From: Anastrepha obliqua
Lineage: Eukaryota; Arthropoda; Insecta; Diptera; Tephritidae
Length of the DNA stretch: 64,000 nucleotides
Reading direction: 5' to 3'
NCBI RefSeq assembly: GCF_027943255.1
Contig: NC_072895.1
Coordinates: forward strand, 86,492,001-86,556,000
Shown: positions 45,238-57,165 of the stretch, one piece after another
Layout: every line of letters starts with the position of its first letter
Numbering within the stretch: position 1 is the first letter of the stretch
Translations under genes and position numbers: made by a program
The notes under the pieces: model-generated
Database searches by the model: none
What the model saw: the letters and a program-made list of their open reading frames with translations, nothing else
Told to the model about the DNA's origin: nothing

Positions 45238-46284
45238 TGCCATAAATTCTTTGACAAATTTTACAATGCTTACGGCGAAACCAAATTCGCAGGTTCGTGC
45301 CAAATTTCGTTTGTAAACAATGTAGTGGGGGCTAGGGAAAATCGCAATGCAGTGATTGCATTACAAAAGTGTGGTAAAAGTGCAATTGAGATTTACGAAT
45401 TCCACGATCAATCGTTTTTCCCAAACGTTTGAAGTGACAAACAGAAAAAGACGTTCGAAATAGAATCCCAGAAATCCCCTTAGAAAACAGAAAATCACGT
45501 CCAGGGAAATGAATTTACTGACCAGATCCATGTCAAGACTAATTAGAAATGATCTCTAAATGAAAGCCTTCTATCGCTCAACTGGTCATCTTCTGACAAC
45601 GCGCATGAAAATATTCTTCTCACAGATGAGAAATTGTTCACTGTTGAAGAAGCTTTTAAAAAGCAAAACGACAAAATCTGTGCAAAAACTTCTAAAGACG
45701 CAAAAAATGTTGTCCCAAGGGTTCAGTGTGGCCACCATACAACCTCTGTAATGGTTTGATGGTGAGTGTCTTGTAAAGGCATTACATCTCTTCATTTCTG
45801 CGAAAAAGAGGTTAAGACTTTGGCAAAAGTGTACAAGAAAGATGTCTTATAAGGCGCGGTGAAGCACTTGAGCAGTACTGTCTTCAATGGAGAGCGTTGG
45901 ATCTTCCAACAAGATTCCACTCCAGCCCATTATTGGCTGAAAAACAATATTCCTGGCTTCATAACCGCAGAAGATTGGCCGTCTGGAAGTCCAGTCTGAA
46001 TCCATTGCAGTTGTGAAGAACATGACCTGTGAAGACCTGAAGGAAATTTGGAGAGTCTCAAACAATCTTTGGTTAGAGCAGCGACGTCAATATCCATGAA
46101 AACCGTGCGTGATGCAATAGCTGAATGGCGTAATCGTTTGAAGGCTTCCGAGCAAGTATTAAGAATGAAATTTCAAAAATCTTAGTTTTTAATATTTTCA
46201 TTATTAAATAAAACTAACTTCATTAAAAAAAGTACTATAATTTCATATCTATAACGGACTCAACTTCTAACAGAACTTATGGCA
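45238..46284 (+). mobile_element. Mariner/Tc1-type element with both ends (1047 bp), inactive
   Basis: Inverted ends TGCCATAAATTCT (45238) and reverse-complement TGCCATAAGTTCTGTTAG (46284). Frames give ILLTDEKLFTVEEAFKKQND, then GERWIFQQDSTPAHYWLKNN (second catalytic Asp), PGFITAEDWPSGSP and KTVRDAIAEWRNRLKASE. Stops and frameshifts throughout. Sister copy at 11590-12670; a 65-bp derivative at 56199. Confidence 0.85.
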
Positions 46285-46370
46285 GGACTAAGTATAGCTT
46301 CAAGCACTTTCTTGATTGTAGTCAAAGATGGCATTTTAAATAAAATAAAAGAACGAAAATTCAAATTGAT

Positions 46371-46750
46371 TCAACTAAAAATCAAGTCTTCACTTAAAAT
46401 AAAATAAAAAAATGTTTCACCTCTTGCCTTAATGTCCGTACTTCCCCGACAAATGTAGGTGATGTTCGCGTTGGAACCAGTGATGACACCAGTTTTCTTT
46501 CGCCTCACCTGAGGCAGCATGGGGGTCTGCTTCATCTTGTCATTGTGCGCCATGAAGTCTGAGATCCGCCAGAGTTTTATAGTAATGCTCTCCAAGCTTA
46601 CGGTAACAATGTCTTCATTGCTGAAAGTGCCAGCCGGCAGTTTCATGGCACGGTGGCCGTTGTCGACAACCACTAGGATAATGGACCCCTCCGTTTCACT
46701 AAATGATTGAGGCAGTCCTCCATCAGTCCTAGGCCTCTTTACGAGGTATT
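46371..46750 (-). other. Unidentified coding-like fragment
   Basis: A minus-strand frame runs from about 46738 to 46371, including KRPRTDGGLPQSFSETEGS, ILVVVDNGHRAMKLPAGTFS and SDFMAHNDKMKQTPMLPQ. Base composition is more gene-like than its surroundings. It may be a gag-like or domesticated element fragment, or an isolated exon. I do not recognise it. Confidence 0.35.
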
Positions 46751-47270
46751 CTTTTTTATCTTGACAGCGTTGCCGCTTGACCTCAAATTACTGATAGCTT
46801 GTTTTAAAATTGAGGGCGACCAAAATTGACAGTAGGGCTATGCCCCTAAAATTTTCTTTTTAGATTTGTATGCAGCACCTCAATCTTCTAGGAATGATGT
46901 CAAAAACAAAAAAAAAAAACGTTCAATACAAATTGACCAGCCCTATGAATTTAGGAGAACCTGAATTGAGATCTCCCAACGCGAGAAATTCACCTATTTA
47001 ATTAGTTTATTTCTGGTAATAAATATTACTGAAAATTTATTATTATTATATTTTAATTGAAACATTCTATTAATCACAAATTTGAAATTGAATTTCTGGC
47101 ATTGTTTTTTCTGAGAAGCATTTCCTCATTGCTTTTTTACGAGTTTGTTGTTTTCTTCTTCTTTTTCTAACTAATCTTTTACAATGTTCACGTTGTTTTC
47201 TTTGTTGTTGCCGATGCCGCTCATTTTTTCTCTTCATATTTTTCTCTCCTCCTTTGTTGTTGTTGCCGCC
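46751..47270. other. No gene seen
   Basis: AT-rich flank of the microsatellite. Confidence 0.45.
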
Positions 47271-47278
47271 ATCGTTCG

Positions 47279-47319
<41 letters not shown>

Positions 47320-47335
47320 GCCATCGTCGTCGTCG

Positions 47336-47366
<31 letters not shown>

Positions 47367-47510
47367 CATCGTTCGTTGTTGTTGTTGTTGCTGTTGCCAT
47401 CGTTGTTGTTGTTGTTGTTGTTGTCATCGTTCGTTGTTGTTGTTGTTGTTGTTGTTGTGATTGTTGATGTTGGAGGTAGTGTTGTTGTTGCCATCGCTGC
47501 TGCTGATTTT
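47271..47510 (+). repeat. (GTT)n trinucleotide array with GCC/ATC interruptions
   Basis: About 70 trinucleotides, mostly GTT, broken into four or five blocks by CATCG/GCCATCG words. Frames on both strands are open through it and give only homopolymers (Val/Leu/Cys or Asn/Thr/Gln), so this is a microsatellite rather than a gene. Confidence 0.9.
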
Positions 47511-47987
47511 ATATTCTTCTTCTTCTTCTTCTTTATAGCTGTTGTTGGTGTTATCGTTTATTATTACTGTTATTAGAAGTTTTATTATTGTTTTTATTAT
47601 TAATGGTACATACAATCATTATTATTATTACAACTTTTTTTTGATGTTGTGATGCCCTTGGTCCAAACTGTGGTGGGAACATTGAGGTTCTTCGCCACTC
47701 GTGCTCATAAGGCAGCTAATGTAACAAGAGAGTATACAACAGTGGTCGACCCACCCAACAAATAGAAGTTTAGATACCAGTAGGGGAAAGTCATGTACTC
47801 GCAAAGGAATACTCTGAGAGTACCCGACCGCAAGTTCCGCTGCGTACATAAACGAGTCAATCTTGATGCACTTTAAGATTTTATAAGGGGACTTTGAACT
47901 GAACTTTTTGCTTATAGTTATAAGGAATACATAGTTCATGAGAAGTAGTAGGCAGTAGTAACGGCTGTGAGTAAGTGATTGTCCTTC

Positions 47988-48235
47988 GGAGAGAACGTAG
48001 GTTCGAATCTCGGTGAAACACCAAAATGAAGAAAACGTTTTTTCTAATAGCGGTCGCCACTCGGCAGGCAATGGCAAACCACCGGGTGTATTTCTGTTAT
48101 GAAAAAGCTCCTCATAAAAAATATCTGCCGTTCGGAGTCGGCTTGAGACTGTAGGTCCATTCATTTATGGAACAACATCAAGATGCATGGCACAAATAGG
48201 AGGAGGAGCCCGGCCAAACATCCAAAACGGGTGTA
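47988..48235 (+). mobile_element. SINE lacking its first ~45 bp
   Basis: From GGAGAGAACGTAGGTTCGAA (B box) through the body to CCAAAACGGGTGTA. Closest in sequence to the copy at 22990. Confidence 0.85.
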
Positions 48236-48239
48236 GTAG

Positions 48240-49680
48240 CTAACAATAAACCTTCATGGTTTAATCCTAGGTTAGTGTACTTAAAAAACAGAAAGAAAGA
48301 CGACAATGCACAATTTCACTTATTCACGCAATATATGTATGCTTTCTATTAAAACGAGACTAAAGTCAAATCCATCTAGTTTCTGGCACTACATTAAAAA
48401 AGAAGGCATTATAAAATAAAAACTACTGATTTTTCTGTTAGTTTAGGATGTTATGGAAATATTTCTGATAATAATATACCTAAAATTCGAACTAAAATTC
48501 GGACACACACACATACATTCAGGCAGCTTACGATTCGTTTCTGGACCGTCTCAAGGCCATAGTTAAGGCAAAAGGTGGTTATATCGTAAATTGATTCTTA
48601 ATTTTGTATCATTTTCACACATTTTTTGCTTTGAATTGAATAAAATTAGATTTCCAAAATAATTTATGGCCTTTTTAATTGGTTACACTTCGAGTGCCGG
48701 ACCCTATCAGCTTCACCTTAGCAAACTATCAGTTACTTTGAGATTAGTAACGGTGATGTGCTTCTGGCGATTTCCAAACTTAAGCGCAGCGCTAGATCAG
48801 ATAGTGAGGGGTTCCCACTACATATTTTTAAAACTTGTGTTTAAATAGTGAAACTTTTATCGATTCTGGGAAACTTTGCTGGATTGAACGAGCCTTTAAA
48901 TCGGAATGTCGTCTGTAACTATAGGCTTATTGTGAAGCAGAGCACTATTGCTAAGTTATCCGATCACATGAAACAAACGAAGTTATTTGATCACTTAAAT
49001 AAGGTTATATCTCATTGCCAGCAAGTATTTTTCGTCGGCAGGTCAACCTGCTCTAATCTTGTTTTAGTTACAAATCAAATAGTAAGTGCGTTTAAAAACT
49101 GTTCAAAATTAGACGCAATTTATATGGACTTTTTGAAAGCCTTGACAAGGTGGACCACTCAATACATTTGTGTAATTTGGAACACCATGGAGTTGGAGGA
49201 AATCTCTTCAAGTTCTTCGCTAGTTTTTGTAAAGGTAGGAAATTGAGTGAAAATTAGACCCATTGCGTCTAAAATCATAGTCAATGCATGGTCTCGTATA
49301 CCGCAAGGAACTCATTGCGGGCCATTGCTGTTTACTATTTTTATAAATGACTTACCTAAACATTTTAGGTTTGCAAACTGTTTAATGTTTTCGGACGATA
49401 TAAAACTCCTCCAGGATAGATAGTCAAAACGTACAGTCGGATCTCGACGCCTTTCAAAATTGGTGCTCATCAAAGGAAAATGCTCCGAGGAAAATCGAAC
49501 AGCCACAAAAATTTTCATAAAAATAGCGTTGTTTAAAACGTCGCCGTAAATTACTTGGCTTACAATAATCTTTGTCTATAAATATCATTAATGGTAATAT
49601 CGATTGGAAGAAGTTATTATGGGTGTTATTAAGTTTTTATGTTATATTTTTAATCTACATATATTTAAAATATCGTGTCG
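48240..49680 (+). mobile_element. Jockey/CR1-like non-LTR retrotransposon, degraded RT
   Basis: Frames give KPSWFNPRLVYLKNRKKD, then NYRLIVKQSTIAKLSDHMKQ, KLDAIYMDFLKAL (RT palm, first Asp), a GxPQGTHCGPLLFTIFINDL-like stretch across frameshifts near 49300, and LMFSDDIKLLQ (DD motif). Multiple frameshifts; the 5' region and RNase H are absent. Confidence 0.78.
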
Positions 49681-50938
49681 GTGAATATTTTTGAAGTTAC
49701 ACGCAAAGTTGAAAAGGCGTTTCAGAGTGTTTGTAGAGTGATTTTCTAGCTTTCAATGCGTTTTTATTAAAATGGTATTTTCAAAGTCGGTGACCAACAT
49801 TACTCGAAACCGGCTAAACCGATTAGTCTCAAATTTTAACACGAGCTTATTAAATATATTTTTTAGGAATTAATCGAAGATTTTCTCTCACCTGTTAATA
49901 TTTTTTCATAAACAATTTAAAGCCGAAATTTTGGTCAAAAATCTATTTTTTTTGGAGAAACAATAAATTTAAAAGTTTTCTCAAAAAAAAAAAAATGCTG
50001 GAAACTTCGTTTTTTTCGGCCTTCTAACTGTATATATCCCCTTAAGTAGTGTAACCAGTTCTTGAGGAAAGGAATTTTTTTTCCATTTCGATCTAGTCTT
50101 TTTGGCAAAATTTTAAACTTTGCTTCTACTTTAAACTTGCACTTCATTATAACAAAATTCAATGGGCTATAAAACTATAGCATACTTGAAATTTTTCTAT
50201 AGGTTCTGATTGAAAAGTTTGAGAATTTTATTATAATTTCTTGAATTTTTATAAATTTTGTGCAAAGTTTTAAAATATAAGTTATAAGGTTGTTTTTGTA
50301 ATATAAACTATATTTTTATAAAAAAAAATTAAGTAAACAAATTAATTACAACTTTACAACTTTTTTCTTTTACCCATGGACGTATGCATACACAAAACAT
50401 CACTTCACATTCTTCATGCTAAGTTAACATATCGGAAATTATAAGAATATAGAGTAATTAAGATAGTTAATTCGAGTAAATATTGTACTAAGTTTTTATA
50501 ATAGCAAAATTTAGATTTTAATCATTGTCAGCGAAGCGTAAATTTCAAGCGCAAATATACAGAACTGTTTTTTATATTTTTTCATATTATATTTTTCATA
50601 TCTAAATATGTTATTTCAATGATAGCCAGCAACAATAACAATACGCAACTTTGCTCATACGAGAGGAGGTCAAAAAGTTCGCGAAAAGTAGAGGTAAAAT
50701 TATGTATATATGAAATAGTTTTTCTCTCTAGATATAAATAATCTCTCTAATACTTACGTCACTCAGATCTTTTATGAATTTATTTATACAACAAAACAAA
50801 AAATGTTTTTAATGGGCCTTCGAAATGGACAACCTCTTTAGGGAGACGCAGAGTTGGATAAAGTTTTAGCTTCACCTCATAAATTTTTTGTTTTACAGTT
50901 CATAGGCTCATGGCACATAATGACGATTAGATGTTTTT
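49681..50938. other. AT-rich, no gene
   Basis: Very AT-rich with long A/T runs. GAGGAGGTCAAAAAGTTCGC at 50664 looks like a mariner terminal repeat, but no partner was found. Confidence 0.4.
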
Positions 50939-50940
50939 TA

Positions 50941-51320
50941 GTTTGGGGGAAAAGAAAATTTCATTATTTTTGCGTAAAATTTTCGACGTAAAATTCGTGG
51001 AAACCAAAATTGTACATAATTAGCTATTACAGTATTGGCACCATAAACACCATTCACAATTTAACCAACTCAGGCTATTTTCGCTCTTATCAAAGAAAAA
51101 CTGTCAAATGCACCGAATTTTCTCTTTGTTGACTTCCATTGGTAACACCCTGTAACTCACAACTGAATGGACCAAACAAAAAACAGGAAAATAATTTTCT
51201 TAGTAAGAAATATCACCTTGACAACGAGCATAAACTTTAAATTATTTGATCGATACTTTAAGAGATAGTAATCACTAGAGTCATCTATCGAGAAAATAAT
51301 GGATTTCTTTTTCCCCAAAC
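50941..51320 (-). mobile_element. Mariner deletion derivative (380 bp)
   Basis: Inverted ends begin GTTTGGGGGAAAAGAAAA (50941) and GTTTGGGGAAAAAGAAAT (from 51320), flanked by TA (50939-50940, 51321-51322). From 51139 on the minus strand the start of a mariner transposase is readable (MEVNKEKIR, then FFFDKSEN), and the rest is deleted. 60562-60690 is a related single end. Confidence 0.82.
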
Positions 51321-51479
51321 TAATGTAATAGGAATCATTACAAAAATTTTACACCCCTCCATTTCTATTCTAAAAAATGCGGACTTTCACGATAATATTA
51401 CATTTTTAGTATTAAAATTTCTAGACATATTTGATTTATTATTATTTATGCTTTTCTGCTCTCATTTTAATCTTCATCA

Positions 51480-52300
51480 TCATCATAAATTCCTAGAGCC
51501 ACAACGAACTTCTTGCATTCTGGTCTGTTTTGCGCCAATTTCTTAATTTCGTTTCAGCTAAGCTACATGGCTCGGGCTTCCGACTCCAGCAGTCGTCTCC
51601 AGGTATTCGCAGGTCTTCCACCTATGCGGCTTCCTTGGGGGTTCAAGTCCATGGCGGTCGTTGTTAAGTCACCATTTCCAATGCGTAGAACATGGTCAAC
51701 CAGCTCCATTTTCTCTTTCCGATCCCTAATAGTATTGGCTTGTGCTATGTTCTGGCCCATAAGTCAGTATTTGAGATTATATTTGGCCAGAATATTTTGA
51801 GAATTTTTCGAAGGCATCTGTTTACAAAAACGTGTAATAGCTTGTGTCAGCTGACGGTGCATTCCATGTTTCACAACCATAAAGTAAAATCGATTTTACA
51901 TTGGAGTTAAAAATTCACAGTTTTGCCGCCACAACTTTCTTTGTTCGGCTTTTGATATCACCACTCGATTGATCTGCACAATGGGTATTGATCTTCACGA
52001 CAGCTTTCTCAGCTGCTTCTCGAACTGCTTGAATCTGCCATGTCAAGATAGTTGTTGGACAGAAGACAAATGTCATCTGCATTGTAAAGATCCTCTAGGC
52101 GCCCTTGCATTCCCCAGGTAATACTGCCTCTGGCGTTTTCTTGACAACGCGCAAAACGATGTTAAAGAGAAGTGGCGAGAGAACACATCCTTGTCGTGCA
52201 CCTGGTAATATTTTGCTTTTGCACCAGAAGTTTCTCATGAATTATCCGACAGCTGGCGTCCGTCGTGTAAAGTGCCTTGACGGGTTGAATCAATTTCGAT
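51480..52300 (-). mobile_element. RTE-like non-LTR fragment (RT to C-terminus)
   Basis: On the minus strand: GCVLSPLLFNIVLRVV (RT motif), a degraded ADD-like stretch near 52080, IKSRTKKVV and, at the 3' end, RKEKMELVDHVLRIGNGDLT and GGRPANTWRRLLESE. Frameshifted. Confidence 0.75.
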
Positions 52301-53261
52301 GGGAACTCTTAGGAGGGGAGGACTTATCTTAATACGTAGAAGTCTTTCGTCCTTAGAGACCCCTAGTAAAATTTTCCACTTCAAGTTTTTGTACTACATT
52401 TTAACTGCATTTTTAGGTAACTTTCATTTAAAAATTTAACTTTCTTTAAAAATAGGGTCAAAAAGACCAACCAGGTAAGAGTTAGGGAGTTCAAATGTTC
52501 TGTCGAAAAATTCGAACTCGATTTATACAGAATTTTTCAAGTAAACTACTAACGATTTAATAATTTCAATTGTAAACTGCTGTAAAAAACAAGTATGATG
52601 AAGTTTATCTAAATCTTGTTGGGGTTTAAATACTATGCATGAACACCGTTTCCAATTGGTTAGATTGGGGTCCCAAACAAGAACACTGAAATATAGTTCT
52701 TTGATCCCAGCCTTCGTTATTAGCAACAATCCGGTTAATAAATTCTTCCCTGTTCGTGCTACAAAGATAAAAAAAAAAATAGCGTGAAAGTGCTTATGCT
52801 TCTGAAGTAGTTTAGTCAATAATCTTGCTAACCATAGACATAGACCATAGACATAAGCTGATACATCAACCATTTCTGAGATTTATAGCTTTTTCGTTAC
52901 CTCTTTTTCTCGAGGTAAATAGATGGTATTTCTTCCATAAGTGCCGATTTACACACGGAGACATCTGGATGGGAGACACTGCAAATTCTCTTTTGATGTT
53001 TCATTCGCGGTCAAACCGGCAAAATGGTTTTCGGCAATATTCCTTGCTTTTGACGTTTGCTTTTTTGTCATCTTTTGGTTCATATAAAACGGAGAACGTT
53101 CGTCAACAGTTTCTTAAACATTTCAAGGAAGAAGACAAACTGGATTGGTTAAATAATAAATACCTTTTTTTTATTTAAATGCTTGTATATATAATTTTGT
53201 GTAATTGAATAAAAAAAAAATTCAGAATATTTCATATATAAATATATATATATGTATAATT
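52301..53261. other. No gene seen
   Basis: AT-rich. 52940-53060 (GTGCCGATTTACACACGGAG) echoes 42790 and 53960, possibly a low-copy repeat. Confidence 0.4.
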
Positions 53262-53564
53262 GGCGCGTACACCCTTTTTAGGTGTTCGGCCGAGCTCCTC
53301 CTCCTATTTGTGGTGCGCGTCTTGATGTTTTTCCATAAATGGAGGGACCTACAGTTTTAAGCCGACACCGAATAACAGGTATTTTTATGAGGAGCTTTTT
53401 CATGACAGAAATACACTCGGAGGTTTGCCATTGCCTGCCGAGAGGCGACCGCTATTAGAAAAATGTTTTTCTTAATTTTGGTGTTTCACCAAGATTCGAA
53501 CCGACGTTCTCTTTGTGAATTGCGAATGGTAGTTACGCACTAACCCATTTGACTACGGCGGCCG
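53262..53564 (-). mobile_element. tRNA-derived SINE, minus strand, full length
   Basis: Reverse complement of the SINE, with its head (TACGGCGGCCGCC) at 53553-53565 and tail (TTGGCGCGTACACCC) at 53260. An AT microsatellite precedes it. Confidence 0.88.
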
Positions 53565-54790
53565 CCTATATAAATACTTAACTTAAAATTAACTTGAGTA
53601 TCTAGAAATGGGAGAAAAAAAACTTAAAATTCAACTTAAAGATGCCCCATAAGTCTTTTAAATCATACTTACCTTACGAGCGAAATTATCCTGTATTTCC
53701 CAAGCGGCGTTCTGATGTTTGTCATAGTTCCATTTGATTGATAACCCATACAGAACTCAAACCTTTCTCCCACAAAAGAAGAAATTAATGATCAAAAATT
53801 CAAAAATTGTTTTGCAGCCAACTTGGTGGAAAATACAAGATGGAAAATACGAATAATAAGCACAAAACATGTCACCAGTACGGCAGGCAAAATCCGCTTT
53901 CTTTTCTCCGTTCGTCCTTCTCCCACGAACGAAATGTTTCCCTTCCAAATGTTGCTCTGTGTAAATGGGCACTAAGACGTGTGGTATTTCTGTGCTTAGT
54001 GTGGAACTCAATCACAATACGAAACGCATTTTCCTCCATAGTTGATGGTCTGCGATTAACTATTCTATTATTTAGTTTTCATATTTATATTAATTTATTA
54101 ATAATATTATATATAATAACATTAATTTGTTTAATAGCGCTGAGTATACAAATGCAACCCTCCGTTTACCTGAACTTTATACAAGTAAAAATGTATGCAT
54201 AGAATTATTAACCAGACCCGGCTACAATGCTGTTCATAGTTCATGTTGTACGACAGTACCGTTTTATATGCAGTTAACCTAAGCCAAGTGATCTTTTGGC
54301 ATAGCTGGTATGCGCAAATGCTGTATTCGCACTGCACCGTAGAGAATTTCATTCAAGACTGCTACTGTGAGAAAACCAGTTTATCAATTACGCGATTAAA
54401 TAATTTAGAAAATTGTGTGCATTTATTTATTTTTATAAGCGCCGGATGCTGTAATAAGCGTTTGCATTTTTTATTTCTTTACTATCTGCTATTTATAATA
54501 TTTATACTTTAATTTGACTTGCAGTTGACGCAATTAGTGATGGAATACAATATTTATCAAAAGGGCGCACCGGATTTCCTGCATTAAGAAAACTTTCCAT
54601 CTTAAATTTCTTTCTTTCCATCTTAAAAGCAGCTCTAAATATTTATTTTTATATATATTTTTTTTTTAACATTTGTACAATAATAAATTATTTAACAAAT
54701 AACTGCTTAGCAGCGTTAGCAACAAAGGCGTTCGGCTGAAGCTCTAAAAAAAAGTAACCAATAACGAATAAATGCATGTAATTTCTGAAC
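53565..54790. other. No gene seen
   Basis: AT-rich; short frames only. Confidence 0.4.
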
Positions 54791-55452
54791 ACTGCAATCC
54801 TTCCTTAAGGCTTTAACACTTAGAATCAAAATTATGGGACCGCTGAAATATTGTCACCGGTTGCTAGTCGGAAAATATTTCGATCAAACATTTTTCGATG
54901 AAACTTTTTGAAACTGAAATATTTGCGGGCACTTTAGTATTGAGCAAGCAATTCTATTAAAATAAATATTCTATTGAAATAAAATTGAAAAAAAAAAAAA
55001 ATAAAATTTAAAGTGAAAATAACAATGAGTTAAACACCTGTCGAAAACCTGATTAGCATTATAAATATTTTTCAAAAATTACTTTTTTTTGTGGCGATGA
55101 GGTAGGGTTCGTTGTCTGCACCGAATGGTGTGTCACTAAAAGAATCTCTCCTCCTCCTCTTCTGGATGTTTCCTCTGCCCGAAAGTACGGTAGAATTTCA
55201 TCGAAGAAAGAGAAGAGCCAAGTAGGCGTTCGCCGGTTTTAGAGCCAGTATCATGCTATCGGCTCATCTTCTAATTAGATAGGTAGGTTAAGGTTAGCAT
55301 GTCGCTTAAGCATCTCTGTCCAAGTCAAGTCTTTTCCCGCGCAGGGCTCGCTCTCTGTACGTGCCAATAAGTTGCCAATTTTCCGCGCTTTCTACCATTT
55401 TTTCGATTATTTTGGTTGCTTCTAAGGCAGCTAGACTACCTCTGACAGCTTT
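54791..55452. repeat. Source copy of a duplicated 0.65-kb segment
   Basis: Nearly identical to 58176-58823. The second half has a coding-like minus frame (55503-55306: AVRGSLAALEATKIIEKMVE, NWQLIGTYRERALRGKRL) of unknown identity that continues beyond the duplicated part on this copy only, suggesting that this is the donor. Confidence 0.88.
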
Positions 55453-55559
55453 GCGATCTAATTTCCTCCTCTCACATTTGAAGAATGTGTAATGTAGATA
55501 CATTCAGTGGTTTCCGTTTTTCCTATTTTGTTTAGATATTTTCGAAAATAGCATAGCTC

Positions 55560-56080
55560 GTAGTGCGTTTACTCAGCTGAACAAGATATATAATTCTACA
55601 TCGATTTCCACACATACAAAGCTGCGTATTTTGAACTCAAATGTAAAATCGGCCCTTTTGTATGGCTGTGACACCTGGCTCATGACAGACTGGCTCGGAA
55701 ATAAGCCGCAACTTTTTGTCAACAAATGTTTAAAACGTTTATTGCGTATTTGGTGGCCCAGAACAATCAACAACAGCGAGCTTTGGGCGAATTATAAGCA
55801 GTTACCCATCCAGACTGAAATGAAGTAGAGGAAATGGAGGTGGATTGGTCATACTCTTCGAAAGGCTTCCACAGAAATATGCAGGCAACCACACTATTGG
55901 AACCCACCAGACAGTAGTTAAATGGACGCCCTATGGCCACATGGAAGAAAACTCTCGAAAAAGAACTTAAGGCTGCAGGGAAATCTTTCAAATAAGTCAG
56001 AGTCATCGCGTAAGATCGTGACCGCTGGAAGCGTTTTGTAGAGCCCTATGTTCCATCAGGAAGGACGGGAACTAAGAGAG
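55560..56080 (+). mobile_element. RTE-like non-LTR 3' end
   Basis: TKLRILNSNVKSALLYGCDT, then NKCLKRLLRIWWPRTINNSE and [21 protein letters not shown] thumb through C-terminus. Stops after the first part. Confidence 0.8.
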
Positions 56081-56198
56081 ATATAGCATCTGAGTAATAT
56101 AGAAGTTGACCTCTCCGAACTGTCTGTCATACCATTTATCTATGTTTGTCATAAGTCTCGCCGCCCATCTGACTTTTGCCTCTGACTACCAGCGCTCT

Positions 56199-56263
56199 TG
56201 CCAAAAATTCTGTGACAAATTTCACCATGCATACGGCGAGAACTTATAACAGAACTTATGGCA
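56199..56263. mobile_element. 65-bp end-to-end derivative of the 45238 mariner
   Basis: It begins TGCCAAAAATTCTGTGACAA and ends AACAGAACTTATGGCA, matching the two ends of 45238-46284 with the whole middle removed after ATGCATACGGCGA. Confidence 0.65.
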
Positions 56264-56559
56264 TATTAGTGTGCTCTAATATGTTCTTCTGTCCTATAAG
56301 TACCGGCGCATGTGGCGTGAAACTAACTAATGTTTTGGTTTTCTTAATAATTCAAATTTTCTTTAATCTTTGGCTCGTTTGAGGGTTTCTATAAAAAATA
56401 ATTAAAACTTTATTTTTTTATTAAAGCATGGGGTATAATTTTTTCAATGTTTGTGAAGGGAAATCAAAGGAGTGTATGAAATAATATTCATTTGTATACA
56501 TTTTATACTAAATGTATGCAAAAGTGCATTTTTTACTAAGAAAATTCAATGGTAATTTC

Positions 56560-56920
56560 AAGGCGGAAAGATTTTTGAAACTGTGCACGTTGGTGACGGC
56601 GAGTATCGCAGGCGATGAAATGATGAGCTGTATGACTTTTACGGCGACACTGACATTGCACAGCGAATAAAGATCCAGCGGCTACGTTGGCTGGGTCATG
56701 TCGTCCGAATGGATACAAACGCTCCGGCTATGAAAGTATTCGATTCGGTACCAGCTGGTGGTAGCAGAGGAAGAGGGCGGCCTCCTCTCCGTTGGAAAGA
56801 TCACTTGGTGTTTCCAAGTGGCCCCGGTTAACACGAGAAAGAAACGACGGATGCGTTTTGTAAAACTCGGCCAAATTCGCGTAAGCGGTTACCGCGTCAA
56901 TCAAGAAGAAAAAACCACTA
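56560..56920 (+). mobile_element. RTE/R4-like non-LTR 3' end
   Basis: IQRLRWLGHVVRMDTNAPA, then VFDSVPAGGSRGRGRPPLRW and a degraded R..RNDW end. A SINE follows directly at 56925. Confidence 0.82.
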
Positions 56921-56924
56921 TCGT

Positions 56925-57165
56925 GACCGCTGTAGCCGAATGGGTTGGTGCGTGACTACCATTCAGAAGTGCGTAGGTTCGAATTTCCGTACATGCAACA
57001 CCAAAATCATAGAAAAAGTTTTTTCTAATAGCGGTCGCCCTTCGGCAGACAATGGCAAACCTTCGAGTGTATTACTGTCATGCATTTGTGGTACAGCATC
57101 AAGACGCGCACCACAAATAGGAGGAGGAGCTCGGCCAAACATCTAACAGAAGTATAAGCGCTAAT
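56925..57165 (+). mobile_element. tRNA-derived SINE with internal deletion
   Basis: The head (TGTAGCCGAATGGGTTGGTG), B box (GGTTCGAAT), body and tail GGAGCTCGGCCAAACATC are present; the AAAAGCTCC segment is deleted. Confidence 0.85.

Noticed and set aside
47184..47576. Long open frames through the GTT array on both strands
   Set aside because: The predicted proteins are homopolymers from a trinucleotide microsatellite; no domain, splice or start context supports a gene.
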